A stretch of 64,000 nt of DNA from Fundidesulfovibrio magnetotacticus (GTDB lineage: Bacteria; Desulfobacterota; Desulfovibrionia; Desulfovibrionales; Desulfovibrionaceae), in the NCBI RefSeq assembly GCF_013019105.1, contig NZ_BLTE01000001.1, forward strand, positions 1 to 64,000, in the 5' to 3' direction. Of the stretch, positions 1 to 8,728 are shown piece after piece; position 1 is the first letter of the stretch; the number at the start of each line of letters is the position of its first letter. The notes beneath the pieces were generated by a model, which was not told where the DNA came from, made no database searches, and saw only the letters and a program-made list of their open reading frames with translations. Made by a program: the position numbers and the translations under genes.

Positions 1-76
1 CTTGCTGGCAAGACTGTCGTCGCTGGTGAAGCCCGCGAAGCGGAGTGGGAGTGCAGAGGGCGTAGCCCTTTGCCCG

Positions 77-257
77 CCGGAGGCATATTCTCCGACCGCC
101 CTGCCGCCCCTCCCGCCGACGCGAAGCAATTGCCGGGGTCCAGGGGGAGGCTCTCTCCCTGGCGGGTGCAGGGCGGAGCCCTCTTTGGCGGGTCTGAGAC
201 GGTGCCCTCTCAGGCAGGACCAGGGCCGCGTCCTGGTCACCGGAGGCATTTGCTCCG
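77..257. repeat. Paired short hairpin repeats in gene-free leading region
   Basis: Two near-identical copies of a short inverted repeat (GGAG, GCAT-type loop, CTCC) lie at 77-94 and 241-257. Between them is GC-rich DNA with repeated CCAGGG/GGCGGG-like blocks. I see no convincing gene in 1-340; the long open frame across it on the + strand runs antisense to the methyltransferase gene and has no protein-like composition. Such structured repeats are common between genes in this bacterial group, but their role here is unknown. Confidence 0.35.
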
Positions 258-340
258 CCAGATCCCGCGCCATCTTCCGACAGCAGCTTCGCGTCGCGAC
301 AGTTGAGCGTGTGGTTTGGGGCCTGTCCGGTCCTACCGGT

Positions 341-928
341 CTATTTGACGATCCAGCGGTCGAAGGTGTCGGAGATTTCTTCCGGGGTGAGGGAGGGGGC
401 GTCGTACATTCCTTTGGCCATGCGTTGCCGGAAGGCTTCGTAGAGGACGACGGCGGCCGCAACCGAGACGTTGAGGCTTTGCACCATGCCTTGCATGGGG
501 ATGTAGACGTGGTCGGTGACGAGTTCCTGGAGTTCTCCGGCCACGCCGTCGTGTTCGTTGCCCAGGATGACGGCGGTGGGGAGCGTCATGTCCCATTCGT
601 GGAGCGGCTTGGCGTTGCCGCCGAATCCGGTGGAGAGCACCTGGAGGTTGCGTTCGCGCAGGGAGCCCACGAGGTCTCTGGCGGAGCGGTGCCGGACGAG
701 TTCCACCCATTTTTTGGCCGAGGCGGAGCTTTTGTGTCCCAGCTGCGGGAAGGGTGTGTCGGTGTAGAGCAGGTGGGCCTGGCCGACTCCGAAGGCGTCG
801 CAGCTGCGCAGCACGGCGGAGACGTTGTGGGGGTCGTGGATGTTGTTGAGGACGATGGTCAGGTCGTTCTGGCGACGGGCCAGCACGTCGAGGATGCGCT
901 GTTTGCGGTTGTCGGTGCGTTCTCTCAT
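341..928 (-). CDS. TrmH/SpoU-family RNA 2'-O-ribose methyltransferase
   Basis: The protein of 195 residues is a SPOUT-fold RNA methyltransferase that would transfer a methyl group from SAM to a ribose 2'-OH of tRNA or rRNA. It shows the family motifs in order: NNIHDPHNVSAVLRSCDAFG near residue 27, the glycine-rich AVILGNEHDGV near 120, and the knot motif IPMQGMVQSLNVSVAAAVVLYEA near 145. The ATG at 928 is chosen because it follows an AGGA box and gives the family length; a longer reading to 1084 adds 52 residues of unlike composition. It is transcribed away from the mop operon. The exact RNA target cannot be read from the sequence. Confidence 0.85.
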   Translation of the reverse strand: MRERTDNRKQRILDVLARRQNDLTIVLNNIHDPHNVSAVLRSCDAFGVGQAHLLYTDTPFPQLGHKSSASAKKWVELVRHRSARDLVGSLRERNLQVLSTGFGGNAKPLHEWDMTLPTAVILGNEHDGVAGELQELVTDHVYIPMQGMVQSLNVSVAAAVVLYEAFRQRMAKGMYDAPSLTPEEISDTFDRWIVK

Positions 929-1066
929 GGGAAGTCCTGTGGGGGGGATGGCCGCCTGCGGGCGGCGAGGAAGGCTTTGTGCCACATTTCGTGAGAAGTA
1001 AAGCCCCCGTGTCGCTGGAGCGCCGCGCTGTCGCTGGATCGTTTTGACCCACCCGCACCGTGTTTT

Positions 1067-1082
1067 GGCGCATTTTTTCACC
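1067..1082 (+). promoter_or_regulatory. Possible upstream activator site for the mop promoter
   Basis: The sequence GGCGCATTTTTTCACC resembles GGTCATTTTGCCACC, which occurs twice upstream of the adh sigma-54 promoter, in the same orientation relative to the gene. It lies about 180-197 bp upstream of the inferred mop transcription start, a normal distance for an NtrC-type enhancer. The match needs one indel, so this is a weak inference. Confidence 0.25.
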
Positions 1083-1236
1083 ATCGTTTAACACCTTGAA
1101 ATCACGCAGGCTAATCGATGCGTGGCGATCTTGCGGCCCCTGACGGGGCACTCCTGCCAGGCCGGAGAGAACCGATCCGGCACGCCTCCACCCCACCTCG
1201 CCTTTTCAAGGCCGTATAATAAAAAGATAAATTCGT

Positions 1237-1254
1237 TTGGTTCGCTCTTTGCTT
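1237..1254 (+). promoter_or_regulatory. Sigma-54 (-24/-12) promoter for the mop operon
   Basis: TTGGTTCGCTCTTTGCTT has GG at 1239-1240 and GC at 1251-1252, the exact 10-base spacing of sigma-54 promoters, with TTGG and TTGC intact. Transcription would start near 1264, giving a leader of about 370 nt before the first gene at 1632. The 929-1631 interval holds no gene that I can support. A sigma-54 activator is encoded at 14885-16222 in the same locus. Confidence 0.6.
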
Positions 1255-1273
1255 ATACTACTTGATGCAACTG

Positions 1274-1295
1274 ATTATGCTATCCATAGCATAAT
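1274..1295. promoter_or_regulatory. Perfect 9-bp inverted repeat, candidate operator
   Basis: ATTATGCTA and TAGCATAAT are perfect inverse complements separated by TCCA. The 22-bp site covers about +10 to +31 of the predicted sigma-54 transcript, a good place for a repressor. Because the operon serves a molybdenum enzyme, a molybdate/tungstate-sensing regulator is one guess, but the site does not clearly match a motif I know. As RNA it could also form a hairpin. Confidence 0.4.
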
Positions 1296-1631
1296 ACATC
1301 GTTCACGACCCGTTCGGTTGAGATTGAGTCATGTTGCCACGACTCACAGAATGTTCCATAGGTGTCTTGAGAGGTCCGCATGAGTCGCCAAGCGCCCAGT
1401 TCAATCGCCATTGTTCCTGCAGTGCGACGCATGAATCACTCTCTCGCATCATTCTATTGATCTTCACAACGACACTCTAGGAAATTGAAATTTTCATTTT
1501 GAAACCAACATGACCAAAGCTGCGTCACGAATTATGCCAAAAATGATACATATCAAGACAGACATACCGTCCGTGCACCACCTCTCCACAGGCTCCGTTG
1601 AGGCCCGTGGTCGCGCAAAAAGGAGCGAGCG

Positions 1632-2672
1632 ATGCGCATGATGAAGGGCATGAGGGCCATTCCGGTCCACGAGGCGGTGGGTACGGTGCTCGGACACGAC
1701 ATCACCCGGATCGTCCCGGGCGAGAGCAAGGGCACGGCCTTCCGCAAGGGCCACGTGATCACGCGGGAGGACATCCCGGGGCTGCTCACGGTGGGCAAGG
1801 AGCACATCTACGTTTTCGACCTTCAGCAGGGCTTCGTCCACGAGGACGACGCGGCCGTGCGCCTGGCCACCGCGGCCGCTGGCCGGGGCATCGAACTCTC
1901 GGACCCGCGCGAGGGCAAGGTGACGCTTCGCGCGCTCGCCCCGGGGCTGCTCAGGATCGATGTGGAACGCCTCACGCGCCTCAACGCCATCCGGGACATG
2001 GTGTTCGCCACGCTGCACTCCAACCAGCGCGTGGAGAAGGGGCAGCCCGTGGCGGGCACGCGCGTGGTGCCCTTGGTGATCGAGGACGAAAAGCTCTGCC
2101 GCGCGGAGCTGGTGCTGGAGGACGGCCCCATCGTGGAGGTGCTGCCATTCCGCGCGGCGCGGGTGGGCATGGTCACCACGGGCAACGAGGTGTTCAGCGG
2201 ACGCGTCAAGGACGGCTTCGGCCCCGTGGTGCGCCGCAAGTTCGAGGAGCTGGGCAGCAAGGTGTTCCGGCAGGCCGTGGTCAACGACGAAATCGGCATG
2301 TGCGTGGGGGCCATCCGTGAGCTGCTGGCCGAGGGGGCGGACATGATCGTGGTCACGGGCGGCATGTCCGTGGACCCCGACGACCAGACCCCGGCCAGCA
2401 TACGCGAGGCGGGCGGGCGCGTGATCACCTACGGCGCGCCCGTCCTGCCCGGGGCCATGTTCATGCTGGCCATGATCGGCGAGGTGCCGGTGCTCGGGCT
2501 GCCCGGGTGCGTGATGTACCACAAGGCCAGCATTTTCGACCTAGTGGTCCCCAGGCTTCTGGCGGGCCAATCCGTGGGCGCGAGAGACATCGCGGCCATG
2601 GGGCACGGCGGGCTCTGCCTGGGCTGCCCCGAGTGCCGCCATCCGGCGTGCCCGTTCGGCAAAGGCGCATGA
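1632..2672 (+). CDS. MoeA-like molybdopterin-binding protein with C-terminal Cys cluster
   Basis: This 346-residue protein has the molybdopterin-binding fold of the MoeA/MogA group: VGMVTTGNEVFSGRV near residue 178, DMIVVTGGMSVDPDDQTP near 237, and GAPVLPGAMFMLA near 271 (substrate loop and Pro-Gly signature). In MoeA the domain inserts molybdate into adenylated molybdopterin. The tail has CLGCPEC followed by HPAC, which could bind metal and is not a standard MoeA feature. The start has a GGAG box (AAAAAGGAGCGAGCG). It is the first gene before mop, so it likely prepares or hands over the Mop molybdenum cofactor; it could instead be a regulator-type MPT-binding protein. Confidence 0.8.
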   Translation: MRMMKGMRAIPVHEAVGTVLGHDITRIVPGESKGTAFRKGHVITREDIPGLLTVGKEHIYVFDLQQGFVHEDDAAVRLATAAAGRGIELSDPREGKVTLRALAPGLLRIDVERLTRLNAIRDMVFATLHSNQRVEKGQPVAGTRVVPLVIEDEKLCRAELVLEDGPIVEVLPFRAARVGMVTTGNEVFSGRVKDGFGPVVRRKFEELGSKVFRQAVVNDEIGMCVGAIRELLAEGADMIVVTGGMSVDPDDQTPASIREAGGRVITYGAPVLPGAMFMLAMIGEVPVLGLPGCVMYHKASIFDLVVPRLLAGQSVGARDIAAMGHGGLCLGCPECRHPACPFGKGA

Positions 2673-2736
2673 TCCCGGCAAAACCCCCGGGACTATTCCA
2701 TCAAGACGGCAACCGATCCGACGAAGGAGGCAGGGA

Positions 2737-5460
2737 ATGATCAAGCGGAGTCTCGTTCTCAACGGCAAACCCCAGACCGTGGTCACGGACCAGGAAGAGA
2801 CCCTGGCCAACGTGCTGCGCAAGCAGCTCAAGCTCACCGGCACCAAAGTGGGCTGCGGCGAAGGCCAGTGCGGCGCGTGCAACGTGATCGTGAACGGCAA
2901 GCTCACGCGCTCCTGCGTGACCAAGTTCAAGCGCGTGGCCGACGGCGCGGAAATCTGGACCATCGAGGGCATCGGCCAGCCCGGCAACCTGCACCCGCTC
3001 CAGCTGGCCTGGATGGTGCACGGCGGCGCGCAGTGCGGCTTCTGCTCCCCCGGCTTCATCGTCTCCGCCAAGGCCCTGCTGGACGCCACCCCCAACCCCA
3101 CCCGCACCGAGGTGCGCGAATGGTTCCAGAAGAACCGCAACGCCTGCCGCTGCACCGGCTACAAGCCCCTGGTGGACGCCGTGATGGACGCCGCCAAGGT
3201 GCTCAACGGCAAGCTCAAGGCCTCCGACCTGGCTTTCAAGCTGCCCGCCGACGGCCGCATCTGGGGCACCAACTTCCCCCGCCCCACCGCCGAGGCCAAG
3301 GTGACCGGCACCTGCGACTACGGCGCGGACCTGGGCGTGAAGATGCCCGAGAACACCCTGCAGCTGGCCCTGGTGCAGGCCACGGTTTCCCACGCCAAGA
3401 TCAAGTCCATCGACACCTCCGAGGCACTGAAGATGCCCGGCGTGCACAGCGTGGTCACCCACAAGGACGTGAAGGGCAAGAACCGCATCACGGGCCTGAT
3501 CACCTTCCCCACCAACAAGGGCGACGGATGGGACCGCCCCATCCTCTGCGACGAGAAGGTGTTCCAGTACGGCGACGCCATCGCCATCGTCTGCGCGGAC
3601 ACCGAGAAGAACGCCAAGGCGGCGGCCGAAAAAGTGAAAGTGGAACTTGAAGAACTGCCGGCCTACATGAGCGCCCCGGCGGCCATGGCCGACGACGCCA
3701 TCGAGATCCATCCCGGCACCCCCAACATCTACTTCATCCAGAAGATCGCCAAGGGCGAAGAGACCAAGCCCGTCTTCGACAAGGCCGACGTGGTGGTGGA
3801 AGACGACTTCTACGTGGGACGCCAGCCCCACATGCCCATCGAGCCGGACGTAGGCTTCGCCTACCTCAACGACGAGGGCAAGCTGGTGATCCACTCCAAG
3901 TCCATCGGCCTGCACCTGCACCTCTACATGATCGCTCCGGGCCTTGGCGTCGAGGCCGACAAGCTGGTCATGATCCAGAACCCGGCGGGCGGCACCTTCG
4001 GCTACAAGTTCAGCCCCACCATGGAAGCCCTGGTGGGCGTGGCCGCCCTGGCCACCGGCCGCCCGGTGTTCCTGTGCTACGATTATCACCAGCAGCAGAC
4101 CTACACCGGCAAGCGCTCGCCCTTCTTCATGAACGTGCGCCTGGCCGCCGGAAAGGACGGCAAGCTCCTGGGCATGGAATCCGACTGGACCGTGGACCAC
4201 GGCCCCTACTCGGAGTTCGGCGACCTCTTGACCCTGCGCGGCGCGCAGTTCATCGGCGCGGGTTATTCCATCCCCAGCATCCGGGGCGAAGGCCGCACCG
4301 TGTGCACCAACCACGCATGGGGCTCGGCCTTCCGCGGTTACGGATCGCCCCAGAGCGAGTTCGCTTCGGAAGTGCTCATGGACGAGCTGGCCGAAAAGCT
4401 CGGCATGGACCCCCTGGAGCTGCGCTACCTCAACTGCTACCGCAAGGGCGACACCACCCCCAACGGCCAGGAGCCCGAAGTCCTGAGCCTGCCGGAGATG
4501 ATCGACATCCTGCGCCCCAAGTACCAGGCCGCCAAAGCCAAGGCCGCGAAGAACTCCACCGCCGAGGTCAAGCGCGGCGTGGGCATCTCCCTTGGCGTGT
4601 ACGGCGCGGGCCTGGACGGCCCCGACGCCTCCGAGGCGTATGTTGAGCTCAACCCCGACAACACCATCACCATCTTCAACACCTGGGAAGACCACGGCCA
4701 GGGCGCGGACATGGGCTCGCTCGGCACCGCGCACGAGGCCCTGCGTCCCATGGGCGTGAAGCCCGAGCAGATCAAGCTGGTGATGAACGACACCAGCGTC
4801 GCCCCCAACTCCGGCCCGGCGGGCGGCAGCCGCTCCCAGGTCATGGTGGGCAAGGCCATCATCGCGGGCTGCGAACTGCTCATGGCCGCCATGCGCAAGG
4901 CCGACAAGACCTACCGCACCTACGACGAGATGGTGGCCGAGAATATCCCCACCAAGTACACCGGCCAGTGGACCGCCCCGGCCACCCACTGCGACACCAA
5001 CGGCGTGGGCAACCCCTTCAGCTGCTACATGTACGGCCTGTTCATGTCCGAAGTGGCCGTTGAAGTGGCCACCGGCAAGACCACCGTGGAGAAGATGACC
5101 CTGGTGGCCGACGTCGGCACCCTGTGCAACAAGCTCGTGGTGGACGGCCAGATGTACGGCGGCATCGCCCAGGGCATCGGCCTGGCCCTCTCCGAGGACT
5201 TCGAGGACATCAAGAAGCACTCCACCCTGGTGGGCGCGGGCTTCCCCTACACCCAGCAGATCCCCGATGACATGGAACTGATCTACGTGGAGACCCCGCG
5301 CGAGCACGGCCCCCACGGCGCGTCCGGCACGGGCGAGCTGCCGCTCACCTGCCCCCACGCGGCGGTGATCAACGCCATCTACAACGCCTGCGGCGTGCGC
5401 ATCACCAAGCTCCCGGCCCTGCCGGAAAAGGTGCTGGCGGGCCTCAAGGCCAAGCAGTAA
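2737..5460 (+). CDS. mop: Molybdenum aldehyde oxidoreductase (Mop)
   Basis: The 907-residue protein equals the length of D. gigas Mop, a xanthine-oxidase-family enzyme that oxidises aldehydes to acids with a molybdopterin cytosine dinucleotide cofactor. The N-terminal plant-type [2Fe-2S] domain has CGEGQCGAC (about 40-48) and a fourth Cys near 60. The second [2Fe-2S] domain has CGFCSPG near 100 and CRCTGYKP near 137. The large molybdenum domain shows TFGYKFSPTMEALVG, GSAFRGYGSPQSEFA, GPAGGSRSQVMVGKA and a late GASGTGELPLTCPHAA with the catalytic Glu. It lacks a FAD domain, as Mop does, so electrons leave through the Fe-S centres. AAGGAGG precedes the ATG. It is the core enzyme of the operon and would use acetaldehyde made by Adh. 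Confidence 0.95.
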   Translation: MIKRSLVLNGKPQTVVTDQEETLANVLRKQLKLTGTKVGCGEGQCGACNVIVNGKLTRSCVTKFKRVADGAEIWTIEGIGQPGNLHPLQLAWMVHGGAQCGFCSPGFIVSAKALLDATPNPTRTEVREWFQKNRNACRCTGYKPLVDAVMDAAKVLNGKLKASDLAFKLPADGRIWGTNFPRPTAEAKVTGTCDYGADLGVKMPENTLQLALVQATVSHAKIKSIDTSEALKMPGVHSVVTHKDVKGKNRITGLITFPTNKGDGWDRPILCDEKVFQYGDAIAIVCADTEKNAKAAAEKVKVELEELPAYMSAPAAMADDAIEIHPGTPNIYFIQKIAKGEETKPVFDKADVVVEDDFYVGRQPHMPIEPDVGFAYLNDEGKLVIHSKSIGLHLHLYMIAPGLGVEADKLVMIQNPAGGTFGYKFSPTMEALVGVAALATGRPVFLCYDYHQQQTYTGKRSPFFMNVRLAAGKDGKLLGMESDWTVDHGPYSEFGDLLTLRGAQFIGAGYSIPSIRGEGRTVCTNHAWGSAFRGYGSPQSEFASEVLMDELAEKLGMDPLELRYLNCYRKGDTTPNGQEPEVLSLPEMIDILRPKYQAAKAKAAKNSTAEVKRGVGISLGVYGAGLDGPDASEAYVELNPDNTITIFNTWEDHGQGADMGSLGTAHEALRPMGVKPEQIKLVMNDTSVAPNSGPAGGSRSQVMVGKAIIAGCELLMAAMRKADKTYRTYDEMVAENIPTKYTGQWTAPATHCDTNGVGNPFSCYMYGLFMSEVAVEVATGKTTVEKMTLVADVGTLCNKLVVDGQMYGGIAQGIGLALSEDFEDIKKHSTLVGAGFPYTQQIPDDMELIYVETPREHGPHGASGTGELPLTCPHAAVINAIYNACGVRITKLPALPEKVLAGLKAKQ

Positions 5461-5461
5461 C

Positions 5462-5499
5462 GTGAGCGCGCCGGTCCACGGACCGGCGCGATCGCTCAC
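5462..5499 (+). terminator. Long hairpin after mop
   Basis: CGCGCCGGTCC (5467-5477) pairs perfectly with GGACCGGCGCG (5480-5490), and GTGAGC with GCTCAC extends the stem. It starts two bases after the mop stop codon. No T-run follows, so it may stabilise the mop mRNA or give partial termination, letting Mop be made in excess over the downstream proteins. Confidence 0.55.
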
Positions 5500-5553
5500 T
5501 CCAACAAGGGAGCGGGGGCCGTTGCGCCCCGCTCCCTCCCCCTTGGAAGGCCC

Positions 5554-8055
5554 ATGGAACAACGCGACCTCAGAGACTGGGAACGGCGCTGCATCCAGGA
5601 GGAACAGCCCGCCTGCCAGGCCGCCTGCCCCCTCCACGTGGACGTGCGAGCCTTCATGGAGCGCATGCGCGCGGGCGACCACGACGGCGCGCGCAAGGTC
5701 CTGGACAGGACCATGCCGCTTCCAGGCATCCTGGCCCGCATCTGCGACCACCCCTGCGAAAACGCCTGCATCCGACGCGACGCGGGCGGGACGCTGGCCG
5801 TGGGCGAACTGGAACGCGCTTGCATCCGGCTGGCCAGGCCCTCGCCCAAACCCCTGACGCTCCCCGGCAGGGGCAAGCGCGCCGCCGTTGCCGGAACAGG
5901 CCTCGCAGCCCTGGTCTGCGCCTGGGATCTGGCGCGCAAGGGCCACGAGGTCACTCTTTTCTGCCCCGATCCGGCTCCCGGGGGCCGCCTGCGCGGGCTG
6001 CCCCCCCACATCCTGCCTCCAGAGGCCCTGGAGCGCGAGATCGAGCGCCTGCGCGCCCTGGGGGTAGTCCTGCGCCCGGGCGAGGCCTGGCGCGGCGGGC
6101 TCGAACCCGATTACGACGCGGCTTTCGTGGAACACGGCCAGCCCGGATGCCCGGAACGCCGCGAAGAGGTCGATGCCGTGACCCTCTCGTCCGGGGCCCC
6201 CGGCGTCTTCCACGGCGGTTGGCCCGCAGCCGGGGGTGGCCTTTCCTCCATGGCTGAGGCTGCGGACGGTCGCCGCGCAGCGGCATCCATTGACCGGTTC
6301 ATGACCGGGGCGTCCCTCACCGCCGAGCGCGACAAGGAAGGGGCCTGCGCAACGCGCCTTTTCACCTCCCTGGAGGGCGTGGCGCCCCTGCCCCGCCTGG
6401 AGCCTGACGACGCCCAAGGCTACGCCGACCCGGCCCGGGCCTCGGCCGAGGCCGCGCGCTGCCTGCTTTGCCAGTGCCTGGAATGCGTGAAGCGCTGCAC
6501 CTATCTTGAGCGCCACAAAGGCTATCCCAAAAAGTACGCCCGCCAGATCTACAACAACGCGGCCATCGTTCAGGGCGTGCACCAGGCCAACCGCATGGTC
6601 AATTCGTGCAGCCTCTGCGGGCTGTGCGCTTCGGTGTGCCCCGAAGGCTTTTCCATGGCCGAACTGTGCCTCACGGCCAGACGCGACATGGTGGAGCGCG
6701 GCAAAATGCCCCCCTCGGTCCACGAGTTCGCCCTGGAGGACATGGCCTTCAACAACGGTCCGGCCTTCGCCCTGGCCCGCCATGAGCCGGGGCGCTCCCG
6801 AAGCTCCCACCTCTTCTTCCCCGGCTGCCAGCTGGCCGCCTCACGCCCCGGCCACGTGGAGAGCGCCTACGCCTTCCTGCGCGGCCGCCTGGAGGGAGGC
6901 GTGGGGCTCATGCTGGGCTGCTGCGGCGCGCCCGCCCTGTGGTCCGGCAGGGAGGAGCTGTTCCGGAACTCCCTGCGCGACCTCGAAGCCAGCTGGGAGG
7001 CCCTGGGCCGTCCGCGCGTCGTCACGGCCTGCGCCTCGTGCCTCGCGCTCTTTGGCGAGCACGCGCCGCATCTCGGGGCCGTCTCGCTCTGGGAGGTCCT
7101 GGATGCGGCCCCGCTGCCCGAGCCCACGGGGGCGCGCCCGGACGGCCCCGTGGCCGTGCACGATCCCTGCACCCTGCGCCACGCCCCCGGCGTGCGCGGG
7201 GCCGTGCGCGCCGTGCTCGCCCGCCTGGGCGTGCCCTTCGAGGAACTGCCCCGGGGCGGCGAACGCACCGAGTGCTGCGGCTACGGCGGACTCATGGCCG
7301 AGGCCGATCCCGAACTGGCCCGCGAGGTCACGGCCCGTCAGGCGTCCCAGAGCCCCCTGGACTACGCCGCCTCCTGCGCCATGTGCCGCGACAGGCTGGC
7401 CCGCCAGGGCAAGCGGACCTGGCACGCCCTGGACTTCGTGTTCCCCGGCCCCCTCCATGCCCCCGAAGCCGCCGGGCCGGGCCTCTCGGATCGCCAGGAG
7501 TCGCGCGCGCGCCTGAAAGCCGCCCTGCTGCGCGACGTGTGGGGCGAAATCCCCGACGAGGACGCGCCGCAAGGCCCCTCCATCGTGCTCGGCCCCGAGG
7601 CCGCCGCGCTCCTGGAGGACCGGCGCATCCTGCGCGAAGACCTGCGCGCCGTGCTCGCCCACGCCCGGGCGTCGGGCGCGTTCTTCACAGACCGCTCCAC
7701 GGGACGCTCGCTGGCCAGCCTGCGCCCCCGACGCGTCACCTTCTGGGCGCTGTACTCCCCGAGCGGCGAGGGCTTCGAGGTCCACCGCGCCTGGAGCCAC
7801 CGCATGGAGGTCCCTCCGGCGGCGGCCGGGGAGGCGGGCAAGGGGTCGGCCGAACTGGTCTACCTGCCGGAAGCGGGCGACTGGGCCTGCTCCTGCGGGG
7901 AACCTCTCGCGCCGCGCCCCGTGGACGTGTCCTATCTGGGCAGCGGATTCCGCATCACGCTCCTGGCCTGCTCCTCCTGCAGCGCGTCGCTGGTCCCCGA
8001 AAGCCTGGCAACGGGCAAAATGGCCCAGGTGGAAGCCCTCCTGGAGGACAAGTAG
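5554..8055 (+). CDS. Fusion of GltD-like Fe-S/flavin module, CCG-domain Fe-S module and small redox domain
   Basis: The 833-residue protein joins several redox modules. Residues 1-95 resemble the N-terminal Fe-S domain of GltD/NfnB (CQAACPLHVDV, CDHPCENACIRR). Residues 109-140 carry a dinucleotide fold (VAGTGLAALVCAWDLARKGH), but the rest of the reductase is short and the NAD(P) domain appears missing. Residues 305-375 carry a dicluster ferredoxin motif (CLLCQCLECVKRC, CSLCGLCASVCPEG). Residues 415-620 contain two HdrB/D-type CCG modules (FFPGCQ...GCCGAP and DPCTLRH...ECCGYGG). The last 65 residues (CSCGEPL, CSSCSASLVPESLATGKM) look like a separate small redox protein family that I recall as free-standing beside mop in D. 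vulgaris. It probably passes electrons to or from Mop or its maturation machinery. Confidence 0.7.
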   Translation: MEQRDLRDWERRCIQEEQPACQAACPLHVDVRAFMERMRAGDHDGARKVLDRTMPLPGILARICDHPCENACIRRDAGGTLAVGELERACIRLARPSPKPLTLPGRGKRAAVAGTGLAALVCAWDLARKGHEVTLFCPDPAPGGRLRGLPPHILPPEALEREIERLRALGVVLRPGEAWRGGLEPDYDAAFVEHGQPGCPERREEVDAVTLSSGAPGVFHGGWPAAGGGLSSMAEAADGRRAAASIDRFMTGASLTAERDKEGACATRLFTSLEGVAPLPRLEPDDAQGYADPARASAEAARCLLCQCLECVKRCTYLERHKGYPKKYARQIYNNAAIVQGVHQANRMVNSCSLCGLCASVCPEGFSMAELCLTARRDMVERGKMPPSVHEFALEDMAFNNGPAFALARHEPGRSRSSHLFFPGCQLAASRPGHVESAYAFLRGRLEGGVGLMLGCCGAPALWSGREELFRNSLRDLEASWEALGRPRVVTACASCLALFGEHAPHLGAVSLWEVLDAAPLPEPTGARPDGPVAVHDPCTLRHAPGVRGAVRAVLARLGVPFEELPRGGERTECCGYGGLMAEADPELAREVTARQASQSPLDYAASCAMCRDRLARQGKRTWHALDFVFPGPLHAPEAAGPGLSDRQESRARLKAALLRDVWGEIPDEDAPQGPSIVLGPEAAALLEDRRILREDLRAVLAHARASGAFFTDRSTGRSLASLRPRRVTFWALYSPSGEGFEVHRAWSHRMEVPPAAAGEAGKGSAELVYLPEAGDWACSCGEPLAPRPVDVSYLGSGFRITLLACSSCSASLVPESLATGKMAQVEALLEDK

Positions 8056-8056
8056 C

Positions 8057-8728
8057 GTGGGCGAACCAAGGCTCTTCGAGCTAGAGGACTTCCTGCGCGC
8101 CGCCGGGCCCGCCCTGCGCCCCGGCGGCACGACCCTCACCGCCCTGGCCCTGGAGCACTGCCGCCTGCCCGAAGGCGCCCTGGTGGCGGACGTGGGCTGC
8201 GGGCGCGGCGCGTCGCTGGCCCTGCTGGAGGGCAAGGGGTTTCGCGCCGTGGGCATCGACCCTTCCGCCGCGCTGCTCTCCCAGGCCCCTCGCGAGGCCC
8301 CCGGGGCGCGGCTGGCCCTGGGGCGCGCCGAGGCCCTGCCGTTCAAGCCCGGCCGCTTCGCCGCCGCCTTCTGTGAATGCGTGCTCTCCCTGACCGCCGA
8401 CCCGCTCCGGGCATTGCGGGAGATCAGGCGGGTCCTGGCCGTCGGAGGCTTCCTCGCGCTCTCGGACCTCTACCTGCGCGACCCCCAGGCAGGCGGGGCT
8501 GAACCGCCCCCGGGCTGCGCCTCGGGAACCGTGTCCCGCCAGACCCTGGAGGAACGCCTTCGCCAGGCCGGGTTCGCTGTGCTGGTCTTCGTGGACCACA
8601 GCCGCCTGCTGGCGGAATTGGCCGGGCGACTGCTCTTCGCGGGCCTCTCCATCAAAGACCTGGGCCTGGGCGGCCCCTGCCGGGGCAGACCCGGCTACTG
8701 CTTGTGCATCGCCCAACGGGAGGACTAG
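8057..8728 (+). CDS. Class I SAM-dependent methyltransferase, mop-cluster type
   Basis: This 223-residue Rossmann-fold methyltransferase has motif I VADVGCGRGASLALL near residue 45, an acidic motif II in VGIDPS near 70, and a post-motif LSLTADPLRALREIRRVLAVGGFLALSDLY near 115-140. The start is GTG at 8057, one base after the previous stop. It lies between two redox proteins in a tightly packed operon. Homologous neighbourhoods around mop in other Desulfovibrio include a methyltransferase at this place (recalled as the DVU_1556 family). The substrate is unknown; modification of a metal-cofactor intermediate or of a small Cys-rich partner is possible. Confidence 0.75.
   Translation: MGEPRLFELEDFLRAAGPALRPGGTTLTALALEHCRLPEGALVADVGCGRGASLALLEGKGFRAVGIDPSAALLSQAPREAPGARLALGRAEALPFKPGRFAAAFCECVLSLTADPLRALREIRRVLAVGGFLALSDLYLRDPQAGGAEPPPGCASGTVSRQTLEERLRQAGFAVLVFVDHSRLLAELAGRLLFAGLSIKDLGLGGPCRGRPGYCLCIAQRED

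Noticed and set aside
2-994. 330-residue open frame on the + strand
   Set aside because: It covers the RNA methyltransferase gene antisense, has no ribosome site and shows codon use typical of a shadow frame in GC-rich DNA.
1274-1295. Assignment to the TunR or ModE binding motif
   Set aside because: The palindrome is clear, but I cannot match it to either motif with confidence, so the regulator is left open.
1590-1620. Another sigma-54 promoter nearer to the first mop-operon gene
   Set aside because: GG-N10-GC spacing exists, but the -12 element reads GAGGC in place of TTGC, so it is much weaker than the site at 1237-1254.
2701-6810. 1369-residue open frame on the - strand across mop
   Set aside because: It is antisense to mop and the redox fusion gene; the composition (Gly/Ala/His/Val/Arg) is that of an antisense shadow.
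5554-8055. Complete glutamate synthase small subunit or NfnB
   Set aside because: The N terminus matches, but the FAD part is short, the NAD(P) domain is missing and CCG modules follow.
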